Notes under the pieces: model-generated
Told to the model about the DNA's origin: nothing
The model's database searches: none
The model's input: only the letters and a program-made list of their open reading frames with translations
Origin: Pseudomonadota bacterium
GTDB taxonomy: Bacteria > Pseudomonadota > Gammaproteobacteria > Burkholderiales > SG8-39
Direction of reading: 5' to 3'
Assembly (NCBI GenBank): GCA_025352885.1
Contig: JANXRZ010000217.1
Location: 1 to 64,000, forward strand
Length of the DNA: 64,000 nucleotides
Made by a program: the position numbers and the translations under genes
In this document: positions 54,013 to 63,237 of the stretch, one piece after another
Position numbering within the stretch: position 1 is the first letter of the stretch
Layout: each line of letters begins with the position of its first letter

Positions 54013-54966
54013 TTGTCGGCCGCTAGCGCGACGACCCTGAGACGCCTGCCTGGGCGCATGAGCGCATCGATCTACGCCCAATGTTCCGAAGCATGGGCCG
54101 GCATGGACCGCCAGGCGAGGATGCTGACCTGGTGCGTCGGTATCTCGCTTGTCCTGCATGCTTTGCTCCTCTCGATCCACTTCAAGTTTCCCGAGGCGCT
54201 CAAGTTCTCGTCGACCCAGCCGCTCGAAGTGATCCTCGTCAATGCCAAGACAAAGGAAAAGCCGTCGAAGGCCCGCGCACTCGCCCAGGCGAACCTCGAT
54301 GGCGGCGGCAATACCGACCAGGACCGGCGGGCAAAGACACCCATGCCGGTCATGAAAACGCAGGAACCCGGCAAAGACCTGGCCGCGGCGCAGCGACGGG
54401 TAAAAGAACTCGAGGCCCAGCAAAAGCAGTTGCTCGCCATGGCCAAGCCTTCACCGGCACCTGTCGCACAAGCCGAGTCACCTCGCCAGCCGCCCGCGGA
54501 AGAGGCTGTCCCCCAGGTCGCCGGCCGTGACTTGCGGGAACTCGCGCTTGCCGCAATGAAGCTGCAGGCCCAGATCGACAAGCGCCACGAGGAGTATCAA
54601 AAGCGCCCGCGCAAGCAGTTCATCGGAGCCAACGCTTCCGAATACCGGTTTGCGCAGTACGAGGAAGAATGGCGCAACAAGGTCGAGCGGGTCGGTACCC
54701 TCAACTATCCGCCCGAAGCGCGCGGCAAGGCTTATGGCAACCTTCGCCTCGAGGTGACGATCCGCCCGAATGGGAGTGTCGAATCGGTAAGGCTCGAGCG
54801 CTCGTCTGGCTTGAAAGTGCTCGACGATGCTGCGTTCCGCATCGTCAAGCTGGCCGCCCCTTATGGGGAGTTCCCGCCGGATATTCGCAAGGACACTGAC
54901 CTGCTCGTCATCACGCGAACCTGGTTTTTCGGGCAGGGCGACGCAATCTGGACGAAGCGGGACTAG
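54013..54966 (+). CDS. TonB family energy-transducer-like protein
   Basis: 317 residues from TTG 54013 (GAGAGG five bases upstream); an ATG at 54058 is the alternative start. It has one membrane helix (LTWCVGISLVLHALLLSIHF), a long charged and Pro/Gln-rich periplasmic stretch with a coiled-coil part (about 120-145), and a C-terminal TonB domain (TLNYPPEARGKAYGNLRLEVTIRP region, then VRLERSSGLKVLDDAAFRIVK). No exbB or exbD is near. It is followed by aroE after 1 bp, so it is likely in the same operon. Confidence 0.85.
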   Translation: MSAASATTLRRLPGRMSASIYAQCSEAWAGMDRQARMLTWCVGISLVLHALLLSIHFKFPEALKFSSTQPLEVILVNAKTKEKPSKARALAQANLDGGGNTDQDRRAKTPMPVMKTQEPGKDLAAAQRRVKELEAQQKQLLAMAKPSPAPVAQAESPRQPPAEEAVPQVAGRDLRELALAAMKLQAQIDKRHEEYQKRPRKQFIGANASEYRFAQYEEEWRNKVERVGTLNYPPEARGKAYGNLRLEVTIRPNGSVESVRLERSSGLKVLDDAAFRIVKLAAPYGEFPPDIRKDTDLLVITRTWFFGQGDAIWTKRD

Positions 54967-54967
54967 G

Positions 54968-55786
54968 ATGACTGACCGCTATGCGGTGATCGGCAATCCC
55001 GTCGCGCACTCGCAGTCTCCGAGGATCCACGCAAAGTTCGCGGAAAGCACCGGCGAGGACATAGCCTACGGTTCGATCCTCGCGCCGCCTGACGCTTTCG
55101 TTGGCTCGGTCTTGGCGTTCATTGCGCAAGGCGGCAAGGGGCTGAACGTTACGGTGCCTTTCAAGGAAGAGGCTTATCTCCTTGCGACCGTCCGCTCGCC
55201 GCGAGCGCAAAGCGCACAGGCGGTCAATACATTAATGTTTCGCGGACCCCAGATCCATGGCGACAACACTGACGGATGGGGGCTTACCCGGGACCTGGCA
55301 CTCAACCTCGCGTTTTCTCTCAAGGGTCGGCGGGTACTGCTTCTTGGTGCCGGCGGTGCGGCTCGCGGCGTGCTCCTGCCGCTGCTTGAAGAGGGTCCGG
55401 CCCGGCTTGTGATTGCAAACAGGACTGGGGCGAAGGCGAGCCAACTCCTTGTCACCCTGCCAGCCGCTTATGCGCAAACGGCACGCGCAGTCTCCTTCGA
55501 GGGGCTCGCCGGCGAAACTTTCGACCTGGTCATTAATGCCACTTCGGCAGGACTCACCGACGCCTTGCTGCCTTTGCCTTCGGGCCTGTTTTCGACCGAG
55601 TCGCTTGCCTACGACATGGTGTACGGCCGTGAGACGGCTTTCATGCGGCAGGCGCGCGCAGATGGTGCAGCCCGGGTCTCCGACGGCCTCGGGATGCTCG
55701 TCGAACAAGCCGCCGAGTCATTTTTCCTGTGGCGCGGCGTGCGCCCGCAAACAGCGTCCGTGCTCGCCGCTCTGCGTTTCGCCTGA
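54968..55786 (+). CDS. aroE: Shikimate dehydrogenase
   Basis: NADP-dependent reduction of 3-dehydroshikimate. From ATG 54968 (MTDRYAVIGNPVAHSQSP) the protein has 272 residues. The substrate site NVTVPFKEEA contains the catalytic lysine, NTDGWG is present, and the dinucleotide fold is GAGGAARGVLLPL followed by NRT. Same length as E. coli AroE (272). It starts 2 bp after the TonB-like stop and is followed by mtgA after 5 bp. Confidence 0.97.
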   Translation: MTDRYAVIGNPVAHSQSPRIHAKFAESTGEDIAYGSILAPPDAFVGSVLAFIAQGGKGLNVTVPFKEEAYLLATVRSPRAQSAQAVNTLMFRGPQIHGDNTDGWGLTRDLALNLAFSLKGRRVLLLGAGGAARGVLLPLLEEGPARLVIANRTGAKASQLLVTLPAAYAQTARAVSFEGLAGETFDLVINATSAGLTDALLPLPSGLFSTESLAYDMVYGRETAFMRQARADGAARVSDGLGMLVEQAAESFFLWRGVRPQTASVLAALRFA

Positions 55787-55791
55787 CGCCG

Positions 55792-56496
55792 ATGCGGCCT
55801 TTACGGGTCGTGGGCAGAACGCTCGCCTACCTGGTCGGCGCGCTCCTCATCAGCGTGCTGCTCGTGCAAGGATGGTTTCTTGCGCACGTCAGTTGGTGGG
55901 CCAGCCACAATCCGAGCACCACCTCTTTCATGCGCGCGCGCCTTGCCACTTTGCAGCAAAAGAATGAGAAGGCGACGCTCAAGCACCAGTGGCTTACCTA
56001 TGAAAAGGTCTCGAGTAATCTCAAGCGCGCAGTGGTGGCCGCCGAAGACGCCAAGTTCGTCGAACATGAAGGGTTTGACTGGGCGGGAATCCAGAAAGCG
56101 ATCGAGAAAAATGAAAAGAGGGGCAAGGTGGTGGCCGGCGGCTCGACCATCAGCCAGCAACTCGCGAAAAACCTGTTCCTGTCCGGCAGCCGCTCCTGGA
56201 TCCGCAAGGCCCAGGAAGCTGTCATCACCTGGATGCTGGAATCGATGATGAGCAAGCGACGCATTCTCGAGCTGTACCTCAATGTGGCCGAGTGGGGTGA
56301 TGGCGTGTTTGGGGCCGAGGCCGCGGCGCGTCACTATTTTGGCGTGCCTGCGTCGCAGCTTTCGGCAGCGCAGTCCGCCTGGCTGGCCGCCATCCTGCCT
56401 GCCCCCCAGCGTTACGACCGCAATCGCGGCTCGGCCTGGATCGCTCGCAAATCCGAAGTTCTCCTTGCTCGCATGCCAGGGGCCCAAATCCCCTGA
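55792..56496 (+). CDS. mtgA: Monofunctional peptidoglycan glycosyltransferase
   Basis: Polymerises lipid II into glycan strands (GT51). 234 residues from ATG 55792 with one N-terminal membrane anchor (about 10-32). The catalytic motif AAEDAKFVEHEGFDW places the active glutamate at 85; GGSTISQQLAKNLFL, RKAQEA and KRRILELYLNVAEWG complete the five GT51 motifs. No transpeptidase domain, as expected for MtgA. Confidence 0.96.
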   Translation: MRPLRVVGRTLAYLVGALLISVLLVQGWFLAHVSWWASHNPSTTSFMRARLATLQQKNEKATLKHQWLTYEKVSSNLKRAVVAAEDAKFVEHEGFDWAGIQKAIEKNEKRGKVVAGGSTISQQLAKNLFLSGSRSWIRKAQEAVITWMLESMMSKRRILELYLNVAEWGDGVFGAEAAARHYFGVPASQLSAAQSAWLAAILPAPQRYDRNRGSAWIARKSEVLLARMPGAQIP

Positions 56497-56541
56497 CGTT
56501 GCGCGCACGGCTTTATTGTTTCCCGCCGGCCGCCCTTTCTC

Positions 56542-56547
56542 TACAAT
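56542..56547 (+). promoter_or_regulatory. Candidate -10 element for mgtE
   Basis: TACAAT lies 47 bp before the mgtE ATG and is followed by GCGGACA. A TTGTTT is 20 bp upstream, too far for a standard -35, so this is a weak call. Confidence 0.3.
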
Positions 56548-56593
56548 GCGGACACTTCCCTAATCGGCCCGTAACGGCCCCGGCACGAACACC

Positions 56594-58036
56594 ATGGCCG
56601 ACCTTGCCAACCGGCTTGAAATCGAGGACCTGAAGGAGAACCTGCGCGCTGTGCAGGACCTTCTCGAGCGCCATCACCTTGTAGAAGCATCGGGTGAGCC
56701 CGACTACGATGGCGAGCGAACAGGGGCCGAACTGGAGGCGCATCCGCGCCACCTCGCAGAACTGCGTGGGACGATCGAACGGCTGCATCCGGCCGATATC
56801 GCGTTCATCCTCGAATCCCTGCCCTTCGACGAGCGGCTTGTTGTCTGGGACCTGGTCAAGGCTGACCGGGACGGCGAAATCCTTCTCGAAGTTTCCGATG
56901 CGGTGCGCGAATCGCTCATCGCCAGCATGGACTCCAAAGAACTCGTCGCGGCCGCCGAGACCCTTGAAGCCGATGAGCTTGCGGACCTGGCGCCGGACCT
57001 GCCAGACGACGTCATCCAGGATGTCATTCGCTCACTGCCGATCGAAGAACGCGAGCAGCTCCGGGCGGCGATGTCCTACGCCGAAGAGTCGGTCGGTGCG
57101 CTTATGGATTTCGATATGGTCACGGTTCGCGAGGATGTGACGCTCGAGGCGGTCACCCGCTATCTGCGCCGGCTGGATGAACTGCCTGGTCATACGGACC
57201 AGTTGTTCGTCGTCGACCGGCACCAGAAGCTCAAGGGCGCCCTCCCGCTTGCGAAGCTCATCGTTTCCGACCTCGAGCTGGAAGTGGGCAAGGTGATGGT
57301 GCCCGAATTGATCACCTTCAATGCAGAGGACAAGGCCGACGACGCGGCGCAGGCCTTTGAGCGCTATGACCTCGTTTCAGCGCCCGTGGTGGACCAGGAC
57401 GGCCGGCTCATCGCGCGCATTACGGTAGACGCGGTGGTCGACTACATTCGCGAATCCAGTGCGGAGCAGGTGCTGGCCGAGGCCGGCCTGAGCGAGGAGG
57501 AGGATATTTTCGCGCCAGTCTGGGACAGCTTCCGGAACCGTTGGGCATGGCTGGCCGTGAACCTGGTGACCGCATTCATCGCTTCCCGGGTGATCGGCAC
57601 CTTCGAAGGCTCCATTGAGAAACTCGTCGCCCTTGCCGCGCTGATGCCCATCGTTGCGGGAATTGGCGGCAACTCGGGCAACCAGACAACCACCATGATC
57701 GTCCGCGCGCTGGCGCTCGGCCAATTGCAGACGCATTACTGGCGAAAGCTGCTTAACAAGGAACTCGGCGTTGCGTTGCTCAACGGTCTGGTCTGGGGCG
57801 GGCTCTTGGGCATCCTGTCGTGGGCGCTCTATGACAGCAAAGCGCTCGGCGCGGTCATGACCTTGGCCATGACGCTCAACCTAGTACTCGCAGCCTTCAT
57901 GGGCGTGGCAATTCCATACGTACGCCAGCGGTTCGGCCGGGATCCGGCTGTCGGTTCGAGCGTCCTTATCACCGCCTGCACGGATTCGGGCGGATTCTTT
58001 ATCTTTCTCGGCCTGGCGACGCTATTCCTGCTTTAA
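56594..58036 (+). CDS. mgtE: Magnesium transporter MgtE
   Basis: Magnesium channel gated by cytoplasmic magnesium. 480 residues: N-terminal helical MgtE domain (about 30-135, repeats such as LADLAPDLPDDVIQDV), a pair of CBS domains (about 140-265), a plug helix, and five membrane helices to the C-terminus. The pore region GIGGNSGNQTTTMIVRALALGQ matches the family signature. No magnesium riboswitch is seen in the 97-bp upstream gap. Its last 15 bp overlap the convergent GNAT gene. Confidence 0.95.
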   Translation: MADLANRLEIEDLKENLRAVQDLLERHHLVEASGEPDYDGERTGAELEAHPRHLAELRGTIERLHPADIAFILESLPFDERLVVWDLVKADRDGEILLEVSDAVRESLIASMDSKELVAAAETLEADELADLAPDLPDDVIQDVIRSLPIEEREQLRAAMSYAEESVGALMDFDMVTVREDVTLEAVTRYLRRLDELPGHTDQLFVVDRHQKLKGALPLAKLIVSDLELEVGKVMVPELITFNAEDKADDAAQAFERYDLVSAPVVDQDGRLIARITVDAVVDYIRESSAEQVLAEAGLSEEEDIFAPVWDSFRNRWAWLAVNLVTAFIASRVIGTFEGSIEKLVALAALMPIVAGIGGNSGNQTTTMIVRALALGQLQTHYWRKLLNKELGVALLNGLVWGGLLGILSWALYDSKALGAVMTLAMTLNLVLAAFMGVAIPYVRQRFGRDPAVGSSVLITACTDSGGFFIFLGLATLFLL

Positions 58037-58600
58037 GCCGCTCCAAGCCGCGGCGAAACGCCTGGCCGCATGCACCTGCGATTTGAGCGTGTAGTCGAAC
58101 AAAGCCACACGATCGGCGAACAGCGCGTTTGCGATTGAGATCACGTCCGCTGGGGGCAGTTCGAGGTAGGCATCCGCTTCGCCACGCTCAAGAGCAATGC
58201 GCATGCCCTGTTTTCGCGCCAAGTGCATCATCGCGCCGTTTTCAAGCAGGCAATGCATGAAAAGCGTAGGAACGCCCCAGTTGCGCGCATGGGTATGCGT
58301 GCGGGCAAGCAGCGCGCCCCCGAGCCCTTTCCCGCGGTGCGCCGGCAGGACCGACACACCTAACTCTGCAAACCCGTTTGCCCGCGCAAGGTGGCCCACT
58401 CCTGCAAGCTGCATTTCGTCATCGTAGACGCCGAATACCGCATCGCGCTCGAAATCGATGCGCTCGACGTAGCTGCGCACGCCATCGTCGGAGAGCCCTA
58501 CCCCGAAGCGCAGCCGGCGGTCTTCACCGTTCAGGGCGAGAAAGTGCACGAAGAGCGCACTTCGCTGCGAGCGGTCGAGTTCTTTGGTGACTATGTTCAC
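58022..58600 (-). CDS. GNAT family N-acetyltransferase
   Basis: 192 residues with the acetyl-CoA binding motif VSVLPAHRGKGLGGALLARTH (given by its key pattern R-G-K-G-L-G). The N-terminal strands and the C-terminal FADRVALFDYTLK segment are consistent with the GNAT fold. Substrate unknown. It is convergent with mgtE (15-bp overlap) and stands apart from hemL by 50 bp on the same strand. Confidence 0.85.
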   Translation of the reverse strand: MNIVTKELDRSQRSALFVHFLALNGEDRRLRFGVGLSDDGVRSYVERIDFERDAVFGVYDDEMQLAGVGHLARANGFAELGVSVLPAHRGKGLGGALLARTHTHARNWGVPTLFMHCLLENGAMMHLARKQGMRIALERGEADAYLELPPADVISIANALFADRVALFDYTLKSQVHAARRFAAAWSGLKQE

Positions 58601-58650
58601 GTTTGAGAATCCTTCAGGAATTGGACTCTCGAAAGCACACTTCGTTCCAG

Positions 58651-59937
58651 TCAGCGCTTAAGCCCTACAAATGCTTCGCGGGCCGCGTCTATCGTGGCGT
58701 CGATTTCTTTACGTCCGTGCGTGGCAGATACGAAGCCGGTTTCAAAAGCGGAAGGCGCGAGGTATACGCCACGCTCGAGCATCGCGTGAAAAAATGCATT
58801 GAACCGTTCGCGATCCGCGCCCATCACCTCAGCGAAACTCGTCGGCGCGCTCTCCCGGAAGTAGAGGCCGAACATGCTGCCGATTGATTGGGCCGAGAAC
58901 GGGATCTCTGCGCGCTTCGCCTCATCGCAGAGGCGCTCCACAAGGGCGCGGGTGGTCTCTTCCAGCGACTTTGAAAAGCCGGTTTTCGCCACCAGCCTGA
59001 GCGTCGCAAGGCCGGCGGCGACCGCCACTGGATTGCCCGACAAAGTGCCGGCTTGGTACACGGGCCCCAACGGAGCGATTTTCTCCATGATGTCGCGCCG
59101 CCCGCCGAACGCGCCGACTGGCAAGCCGCCCCCGATCACCTTGCCAAGCGTCGTTAGATCCGGCGTGATGCCGAACCGCTCCTGCGCTCCACCAAGGGCC
59201 ACCCGAAAGCCGGTCATTACTTCGTCGAAGATAAGGATCGCGCCGTGCTTTGTGCATTGCTCGCGAAGAATCTCGAGAAATCCTGGCTTGGGGAGGATCA
59301 GGTTCATGTTCCCCGCAACGGGTTCCACGATGACGCCAGCGATTTCCGCCCCGCGCCTGTCGAACAGGGCTTTCACTTGGGCGATGTCGTTGTAGTCGAG
59401 CACCAGCGTGTGCTTCGCGATGTTCTCGGGCACGCCTGCCGAACTTGGATTGCCGAACGTGAGTGCGCCCGAGCCAGCTTTCACGAGAAGACTGTCGGCG
59501 TGCCCGTGATAGCACCCCTCGAATTTCACTATCGTGTCACGCCCAGTATGCCCACGGGCCAACCGGATCGCGGTCATCGTCGCCTCAGTCCCCGACGAGA
59601 CCAGCCTCACCATCTCGATGGATGGCATGAGCGAGCAAATCAATTCGGCCAGTTCGATCTCAGACTCTGTCGGCGCCCCGAACGAAAGCGCACGACCGGC
59701 GGCCGTGCGAACTGCGTCGACCACCTCGGGATGCGTGTGCCCTGCGATCATCGGGCCCCAGGAGCCCACGTAGTCGATGTAGCACTTGCCATCCGCATCC
59801 CAGAGGTAAGCACCCGCTGCGCGATCGAAAAAGAGCGGCGTGCCGCCCACCGCCCGGAAAGCGCGCACAGGAGAATTCACCCCGGCCGGAATGTGTTGCT
59901 GCGCGCGGGTGAATAGGGCCTCGTTTCGATTCGTCAT
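58651..59937 (-). CDS. hemL: Glutamate-1-semialdehyde 2,1-aminomutase
   Basis: PLP enzyme that makes 5-aminolevulinate for haem and corrin synthesis. 428 residues. The PLP lysine lies in [17 protein letters not shown] at residue 266 (265 in E. coli). Other conserved parts are [17 protein letters not shown] and GVNSPV near the start and [16 protein letters not shown]. It overlaps the thiE stop by 4 bp (ATGA). The corrin link also fits a cell using cobalamin-dependent MetH. Confidence 0.97.
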   Translation of the reverse strand: MTNRNEALFTRAQQHIPAGVNSPVRAFRAVGGTPLFFDRAAGAYLWDADGKCYIDYVGSWGPMIAGHTHPEVVDAVRTAAGRALSFGAPTESEIELAELICSLMPSIEMVRLVSSGTEATMTAIRLARGHTGRDTIVKFEGCYHGHADSLLVKAGSGALTFGNPSSAGVPENIAKHTLVLDYNDIAQVKALFDRRGAEIAGVIVEPVAGNMNLILPKPGFLEILREQCTKHGAILIFDEVMTGFRVALGGAQERFGITPDLTTLGKVIGGGLPVGAFGGRRDIMEKIAPLGPVYQAGTLSGNPVAVAAGLATLRLVAKTGFSKSLEETTRALVERLCDEAKRAEIPFSAQSIGSMFGLYFRESAPTSFAEVMGADRERFNAFFHAMLERGVYLAPSAFETGFVSATHGRKEIDATIDAAREAFVGLKR

Positions 59938-60548
59938 GGGGGGATCCCTTCGAAAAGCGCCCGGTACCGGGCTGCGCGGGCGGCAATGTCCGCAGCGCCA
60001 AAAAGGTCGCTGATCACGGCCACGCAGTCAGCGCCCGCCGAGATCGCCAGTGCCGAATTTTCGGCGGTGAGACCGCCAATCGCAATGAGAGGCACACCCA
60101 GCGAACGCGCCTCGGCAAAAACCGACAGGGGGGCAGCGCTGGCGGCGGGCTTTGTCGCGGACGGAAACACACTGCCGAACGCAACATGGTCCGCGCCCTC
60201 TGCGACCGCCGAGCGCGCTGCATCAACGCTCGCATAGCACGAGGCGCCGAGCAGTTTTCCCGGCAGCAGTCGACGAGCCGCAACTACGTCGCCGTCCTCG
60301 CGCCCCACGTGTGCACCGTCGGCGTCCAATTCCGCTGCTAATGCGACGTCATCGTTCACGATCAGGGGGATGCCCCTGGCCCGCGTGAGCCGCAATAGCG
60401 CACTTACCTGCTCTCGCCTCAGGGCGGGCGACGCGACCTTATTGCGGTACTGGATCACAGCCGCACCACCGTCCAGCGCCAGTCCTACCATGCGTCCAAG
60501 GGTATCGGTGGACTCGATATCCGGCGTGATCGCATAAAGGCCCTTCAC
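59934..60548 (-). CDS. thiE: Thiamine-phosphate synthase
   Basis: Joins HMP-PP and thiazole phosphate. 204 residues starting with GTG at 60548 in a GTGA overlap with the thiD stop. It shows [16 protein letters not shown] (pyrophosphate-binding Arg and Lys), [22 protein letters not shown] and [10 protein letters not shown], all TenI/ThiE family motifs. Sits between thiD and hemL in one leftward operon. Confidence 0.95.
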   Translation of the reverse strand: MKGLYAITPDIESTDTLGRMVGLALDGGAAVIQYRNKVASPALRREQVSALLRLTRARGIPLIVNDDVALAAELDADGAHVGREDGDVVAARRLLPGKLLGASCYASVDAARSAVAEGADHVAFGSVFPSATKPAASAAPLSVFAEARSLGVPLIAIGGLTAENSALAISAGADCVAVISDLFGAADIAARAARYRALFEGIPP

Positions 60549-61393
60549 GAAGATTTAGGCGAATTAGCGGCTTTCGGAGCCGAGTCGCCTTCAACTTCTC
60601 GCGCCCAGAAAAAGCGGTCGGGCAAGTGTTGGCCCATTCCGGGCCGAAAGCCGTTCGCCAGCGCCTGCCACGTGTATTCCTGGGCCTCGCGCACCGCGTC
60701 CGGGACATCCAGGCCGTTGGCCATGGTCGCCGCGATGGCCGAAGCCAGTGTGCAGCCTGAGCCGTGGAAGCTGCCCGGAAGGCGCTTCCACCGGTCTGAA
60801 CGCACGACGCCACCTTCCCCATACAGGACGTTGATAACTTCCGGCGTGTTTTCATGCGTGCCGGTCACCAATACGAATTCGCACCCGAGCTCGATCAGCC
60901 GGGCTGCACATTCATCGAGCGCAGGCTCGGCTTCGTCATCATCTTCGGCCAGGCGCCGGGCTTCCATGCTGTTCGGCGTCAGGACAGTCGTCTGGGGGAC
61001 GATGAGTTCGCGCAACGCAATGATCATCTCGTCGCCGGCAAGCGCATCGCCACGCCCCGAGGCGAGCACCGGATCGAGAATAACCGGCACCTCCGGGTAG
61101 TCGGAAATGATTTCGGCAATCGCTGTAATGTTCTCGACCGAGCCCAGTACCCCGAGCTTGAAAGCTGCGACAGGCATGTCCTCGAGCAGCTTGCGCGCTT
61201 GGTCCACCACCCAGTCGCTGTCGATCGCCAGCAGGTCGTCAACGCCGCGCGTGTCCTGCACCGTGATGCCCGTCACCACCGAGAGCGGGTGGCAACCCAT
61301 GCTTGCGAGGGTGAGCAGGTCGGCCTGCAGCCCTGCTCCGCCAGTCGGATCGGAGGCTGCAAAAGTAAGCACGATCGGCGGCTGGGTCGGCAT
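60545..61393 (-). CDS. thiD: Hydroxymethylpyrimidine (phosphate) kinase
   Basis: Phosphorylates HMP and HMP-P for thiamine synthesis. The start chosen is ATG 61393 (MPTQPPIVLTFAASDPTGGAG), giving 282 residues; the frame is open to 61477 but that would run into the rubredoxin promoter region and is not family-like. Signature parts are SDPTGGAGLQADL, DPVLASGRGD and the ATP-binding GSGCTLASAIAA. No TPP riboswitch is visible upstream. Confidence 0.95.
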   Translation of the reverse strand: MPTQPPIVLTFAASDPTGGAGLQADLLTLASMGCHPLSVVTGITVQDTRGVDDLLAIDSDWVVDQARKLLEDMPVAAFKLGVLGSVENITAIAEIISDYPEVPVILDPVLASGRGDALAGDEMIIALRELIVPQTTVLTPNSMEARRLAEDDDEAEPALDECAARLIELGCEFVLVTGTHENTPEVINVLYGEGGVVRSDRWKRLPGSFHGSGCTLASAIAATMANGLDVPDAVREAQEYTWQALANGFRPGMGQHLPDRFFWAREVEGDSAPKAANSPKSS

Positions 61394-61501
61394 GGGATTC
61401 GAAGGGGATGCGGGCCTGCGCAAAGGGCTGCGCCCTGCGGACGGAAGACTCGCGGATAAGTTAATATGCCCGGCCATTTTAACTCACCGACTTACCTACT
61501 C

Positions 61502-61684
61502 ATGTCCGAAAACAAGGAGTTCCGCAGCTGGATGTGCCTCATTTGCGGCTGGATCTACGACGAGGCCGCAGGGCTGCCGGAAGAAGGGATTGCGCCGGGC
61601 ACTCGGTGGGAGGATGTTCCGATCAACTGGACGTGCCCTGAGTGCGGCGCGCGCAAAGACGATTTCGAGATGGTGGAAATCTAG
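61502..61684 (+). CDS. Rubredoxin
   Basis: Small iron electron carrier, 60 residues from ATG 61502 (MSENKEFRSWMCLICG). The four iron-binding cysteines are at 12, 15, 45 and 48 (CLIC and CPEC). An ATG at 61466 would add 12 residues and is less likely. It is divergent from thiD. Rubredoxin next to thiD-hemL and pilGHIJ is a familiar betaproteobacterial arrangement; its redox partner is not in the window. Confidence 0.95.
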   Translation: MSENKEFRSWMCLICGWIYDEAAGLPEEGIAPGTRWEDVPINWTCPECGARKDDFEMVEI

Positions 61685-61795
61685 CGCTGCGATGAGACGC
61701 CGGCGACCATAAGCGTCGCTTCGGGTCAGCAGCCCGTCAGCGGTTTAGTTAAGCTCATCGCGGTTAAGCACATTGCGACGAGGGGTTATCCGCCC

Positions 61796-61825
61796 TTGCT
61801 TTGAATTCACATTAGCGCCTAGTAT
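61796..61825 (+). promoter_or_regulatory. Candidate promoter for pilG-pilH-pilI-pilJ
   Basis: TTGCTT (61796-61801) and TAGTAT (61820-61825) are separated by 18 bp in the 195-bp gap between rubredoxin and pilG. Each hexamer is two mismatches from consensus. The rest of this gap shows no clear structure. Confidence 0.4.
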
Positions 61826-61879
61826 TCAAGAGGTCCGGCTTTGCCGGGCGCCCACGCGAAAAACAAAGGGGGGCGAGGC

Positions 61880-62299
61880 ATGGCAGAGTCGACTGCCGAA
61901 GCGAAGGGCAGTCTCGCCGGCGTGAAGGTGATGGTGATTGACGATTCGAATACCATCCGCCGCAGCGCCGAGATTTTCCTCCTGCAGGCCGGTGCCACGG
62001 TGATCCTCGCCGAGGACGGTTTCGATGCGCTGGCGAAGATCGCAGACCACCTGCCCGAAGTGGTCTTCGTCGACATCATGATGCCGCGGCTCGACGGCTA
62101 CCAGACTTGCGCGCTCATCAAGAAGAACCCCAGGTTCGCCGCCACCCCGGTAGTGATGCTGTCCTCAAAGGACGGCCTCTTTGACCGCGCACGGGGGCGA
62201 ATGGTCGGCTCGAGCGAATATCTCACCAAACCCTTCACGAAGGACAGCCTGCTGAAAACGGTCGGTGCGCACGTGCGCACCGAAGCGCACGGCGGTTGA
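61880..62299 (+). CDS. pilG: Twitching-motility response regulator PilG
   Basis: Single-domain CheY-like regulator of type IV pilus extension in the Pil-Chp system. 139 residues from ATG 61880 (MAESTAEAKGSLAGVKV). Acidic residues are at 21-22, the phospho-acceptor is Asp65 (VDIMMPR) and the conserved lysine is Lys117 (YLTKPF). Ser95/Ser96 take the switch serine position. First of the pilG-pilH-pilI-pilJ run, 24 bp before pilH. Confidence 0.93.
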   Translation: MAESTAEAKGSLAGVKVMVIDDSNTIRRSAEIFLLQAGATVILAEDGFDALAKIADHLPEVVFVDIMMPRLDGYQTCALIKKNPRFAATPVVMLSSKDGLFDRARGRMVGSSEYLTKPFTKDSLLKTVGAHVRTEAHGG

Positions 62300-62323
62300 T
62301 CCGGGCTCACCCAGCGAGAACCC

Positions 62324-62689
62324 ATGGCGATCAAGAAGATTCTGGTAGTCGACGACTCTCCCACCGAGCGACAGTTCATGCTCGAGGCGCTCTCCAAGCT
62401 CGGATACCAGGTCGTGCTTGCCGAAAGCGGTGAGGAGGGCGTTGCCAAGGCGCGGTCCGAATTGCCCGAGCTTGTACTGATGGATGTCGTCATGCCCGGA
62501 TCCAATGGGTTCCAGGCGACCCGCCAGATCGCTCGTGACGAGGCCACAAAGCACATCCCCGTGATCATCTGCACGACCAAGTCGCAGGAGACCGACCGCA
62601 TCTGGGGTATGCGCCAGGGTGCGAGGGATTACATCGTCAAACCCGTGGACGTCAACGAGCTCGCCAGCAAGATTTCGGCGCTCGGCTAA
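62324..62689 (+). CDS. pilH: Twitching-motility response regulator PilH
   Basis: CheY-like regulator thought to oppose PilG in pilus control. 121 residues with Asp10/Asp11, phospho-acceptor Asp54 (LMDVVMPG), Thr84 region and Lys106 (YIVKPV). A lone receiver with no output domain. It is 5 bp before pilI. Confidence 0.93.
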   Translation: MAIKKILVVDDSPTERQFMLEALSKLGYQVVLAESGEEGVAKARSELPELVLMDVVMPGSNGFQATRQIARDEATKHIPVIICTTKSQETDRIWGMRQGARDYIVKPVDVNELASKISALG

Positions 62690-62694
62690 AGAGC

Positions 62695-63210
62695 ATGTCG
62701 CGCCGCGTCAGCCTCAAGGAATTCCAGGCCGGGCTTGCCAGCCGGCTGAAGGCTGCCGCCACTGAAGCCGCGCCCTCCGCGCACCTCGGATTCGAAGCGG
62801 GCGGCGAACATTGGTTGGCCAAGCTGGACAGCTCGGGCGAAGTGCTCCAAGTACCGACGATCCAGCCGGTGCCGCTGACGCGCAAGTGGTTCCTCGGCGT
62901 GGCGAACATCCGGGGTTCGTTGTTCGGCGTATCGGACTTCGGCGCCTTTCTCGGACGCCCACCCGCAGCGCGCGGGCCGGAAGCCCGCATGCTCCTTATC
63001 GGCCAGCCGTTCGGTGTGAATTGCGCGCTCCTTGTATCCCGACTCGCAGGGTTGCGCAATGTGGCCGACTACACACCTGAGCCGGCGGGCGAGCGGGCCA
63101 TGGCCTGGTCGCCGAGCGCTTGGCGCGACAAGGACGGACGACTTTGGCGCGAGCTCGACACCGAACAGCTGCTCGGGCAACGCGACTTTCTCGAGATTGC
63201 CGCTCATTAA
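62695..63210 (+). CDS. pilI: CheW-like adaptor PilI
   Basis: Couples the receptor PilJ to the kinase ChpA. 171 residues covering a CheW domain with VPLTRKWFLGVANIRGSLFGVSDFGAFLG as the recognisable core (key residues N-I-R-G). Position between pilH and pilJ confirms the assignment. The kinase gene would be expected further right, outside the window. Confidence 0.9.
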   Translation: MSRRVSLKEFQAGLASRLKAAATEAAPSAHLGFEAGGEHWLAKLDSSGEVLQVPTIQPVPLTRKWFLGVANIRGSLFGVSDFGAFLGRPPAARGPEARMLLIGQPFGVNCALLVSRLAGLRNVADYTPEPAGERAMAWSPSAWRDKDGRLWRELDTEQLLGQRDFLEIAAH

Positions 63211-63237
63211 CGGCACATCAGGATTAACGGAGGATTC

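Noticed and set aside
56497..56593. Magnesium riboswitch upstream of mgtE
   Set aside because: The gap is too short and holds no M-box-like conserved sequence.
61394..61501. TPP riboswitch upstream of thiD
   Set aside because: No CTGAGA-type core or THI-box pairing in this short divergent gap.
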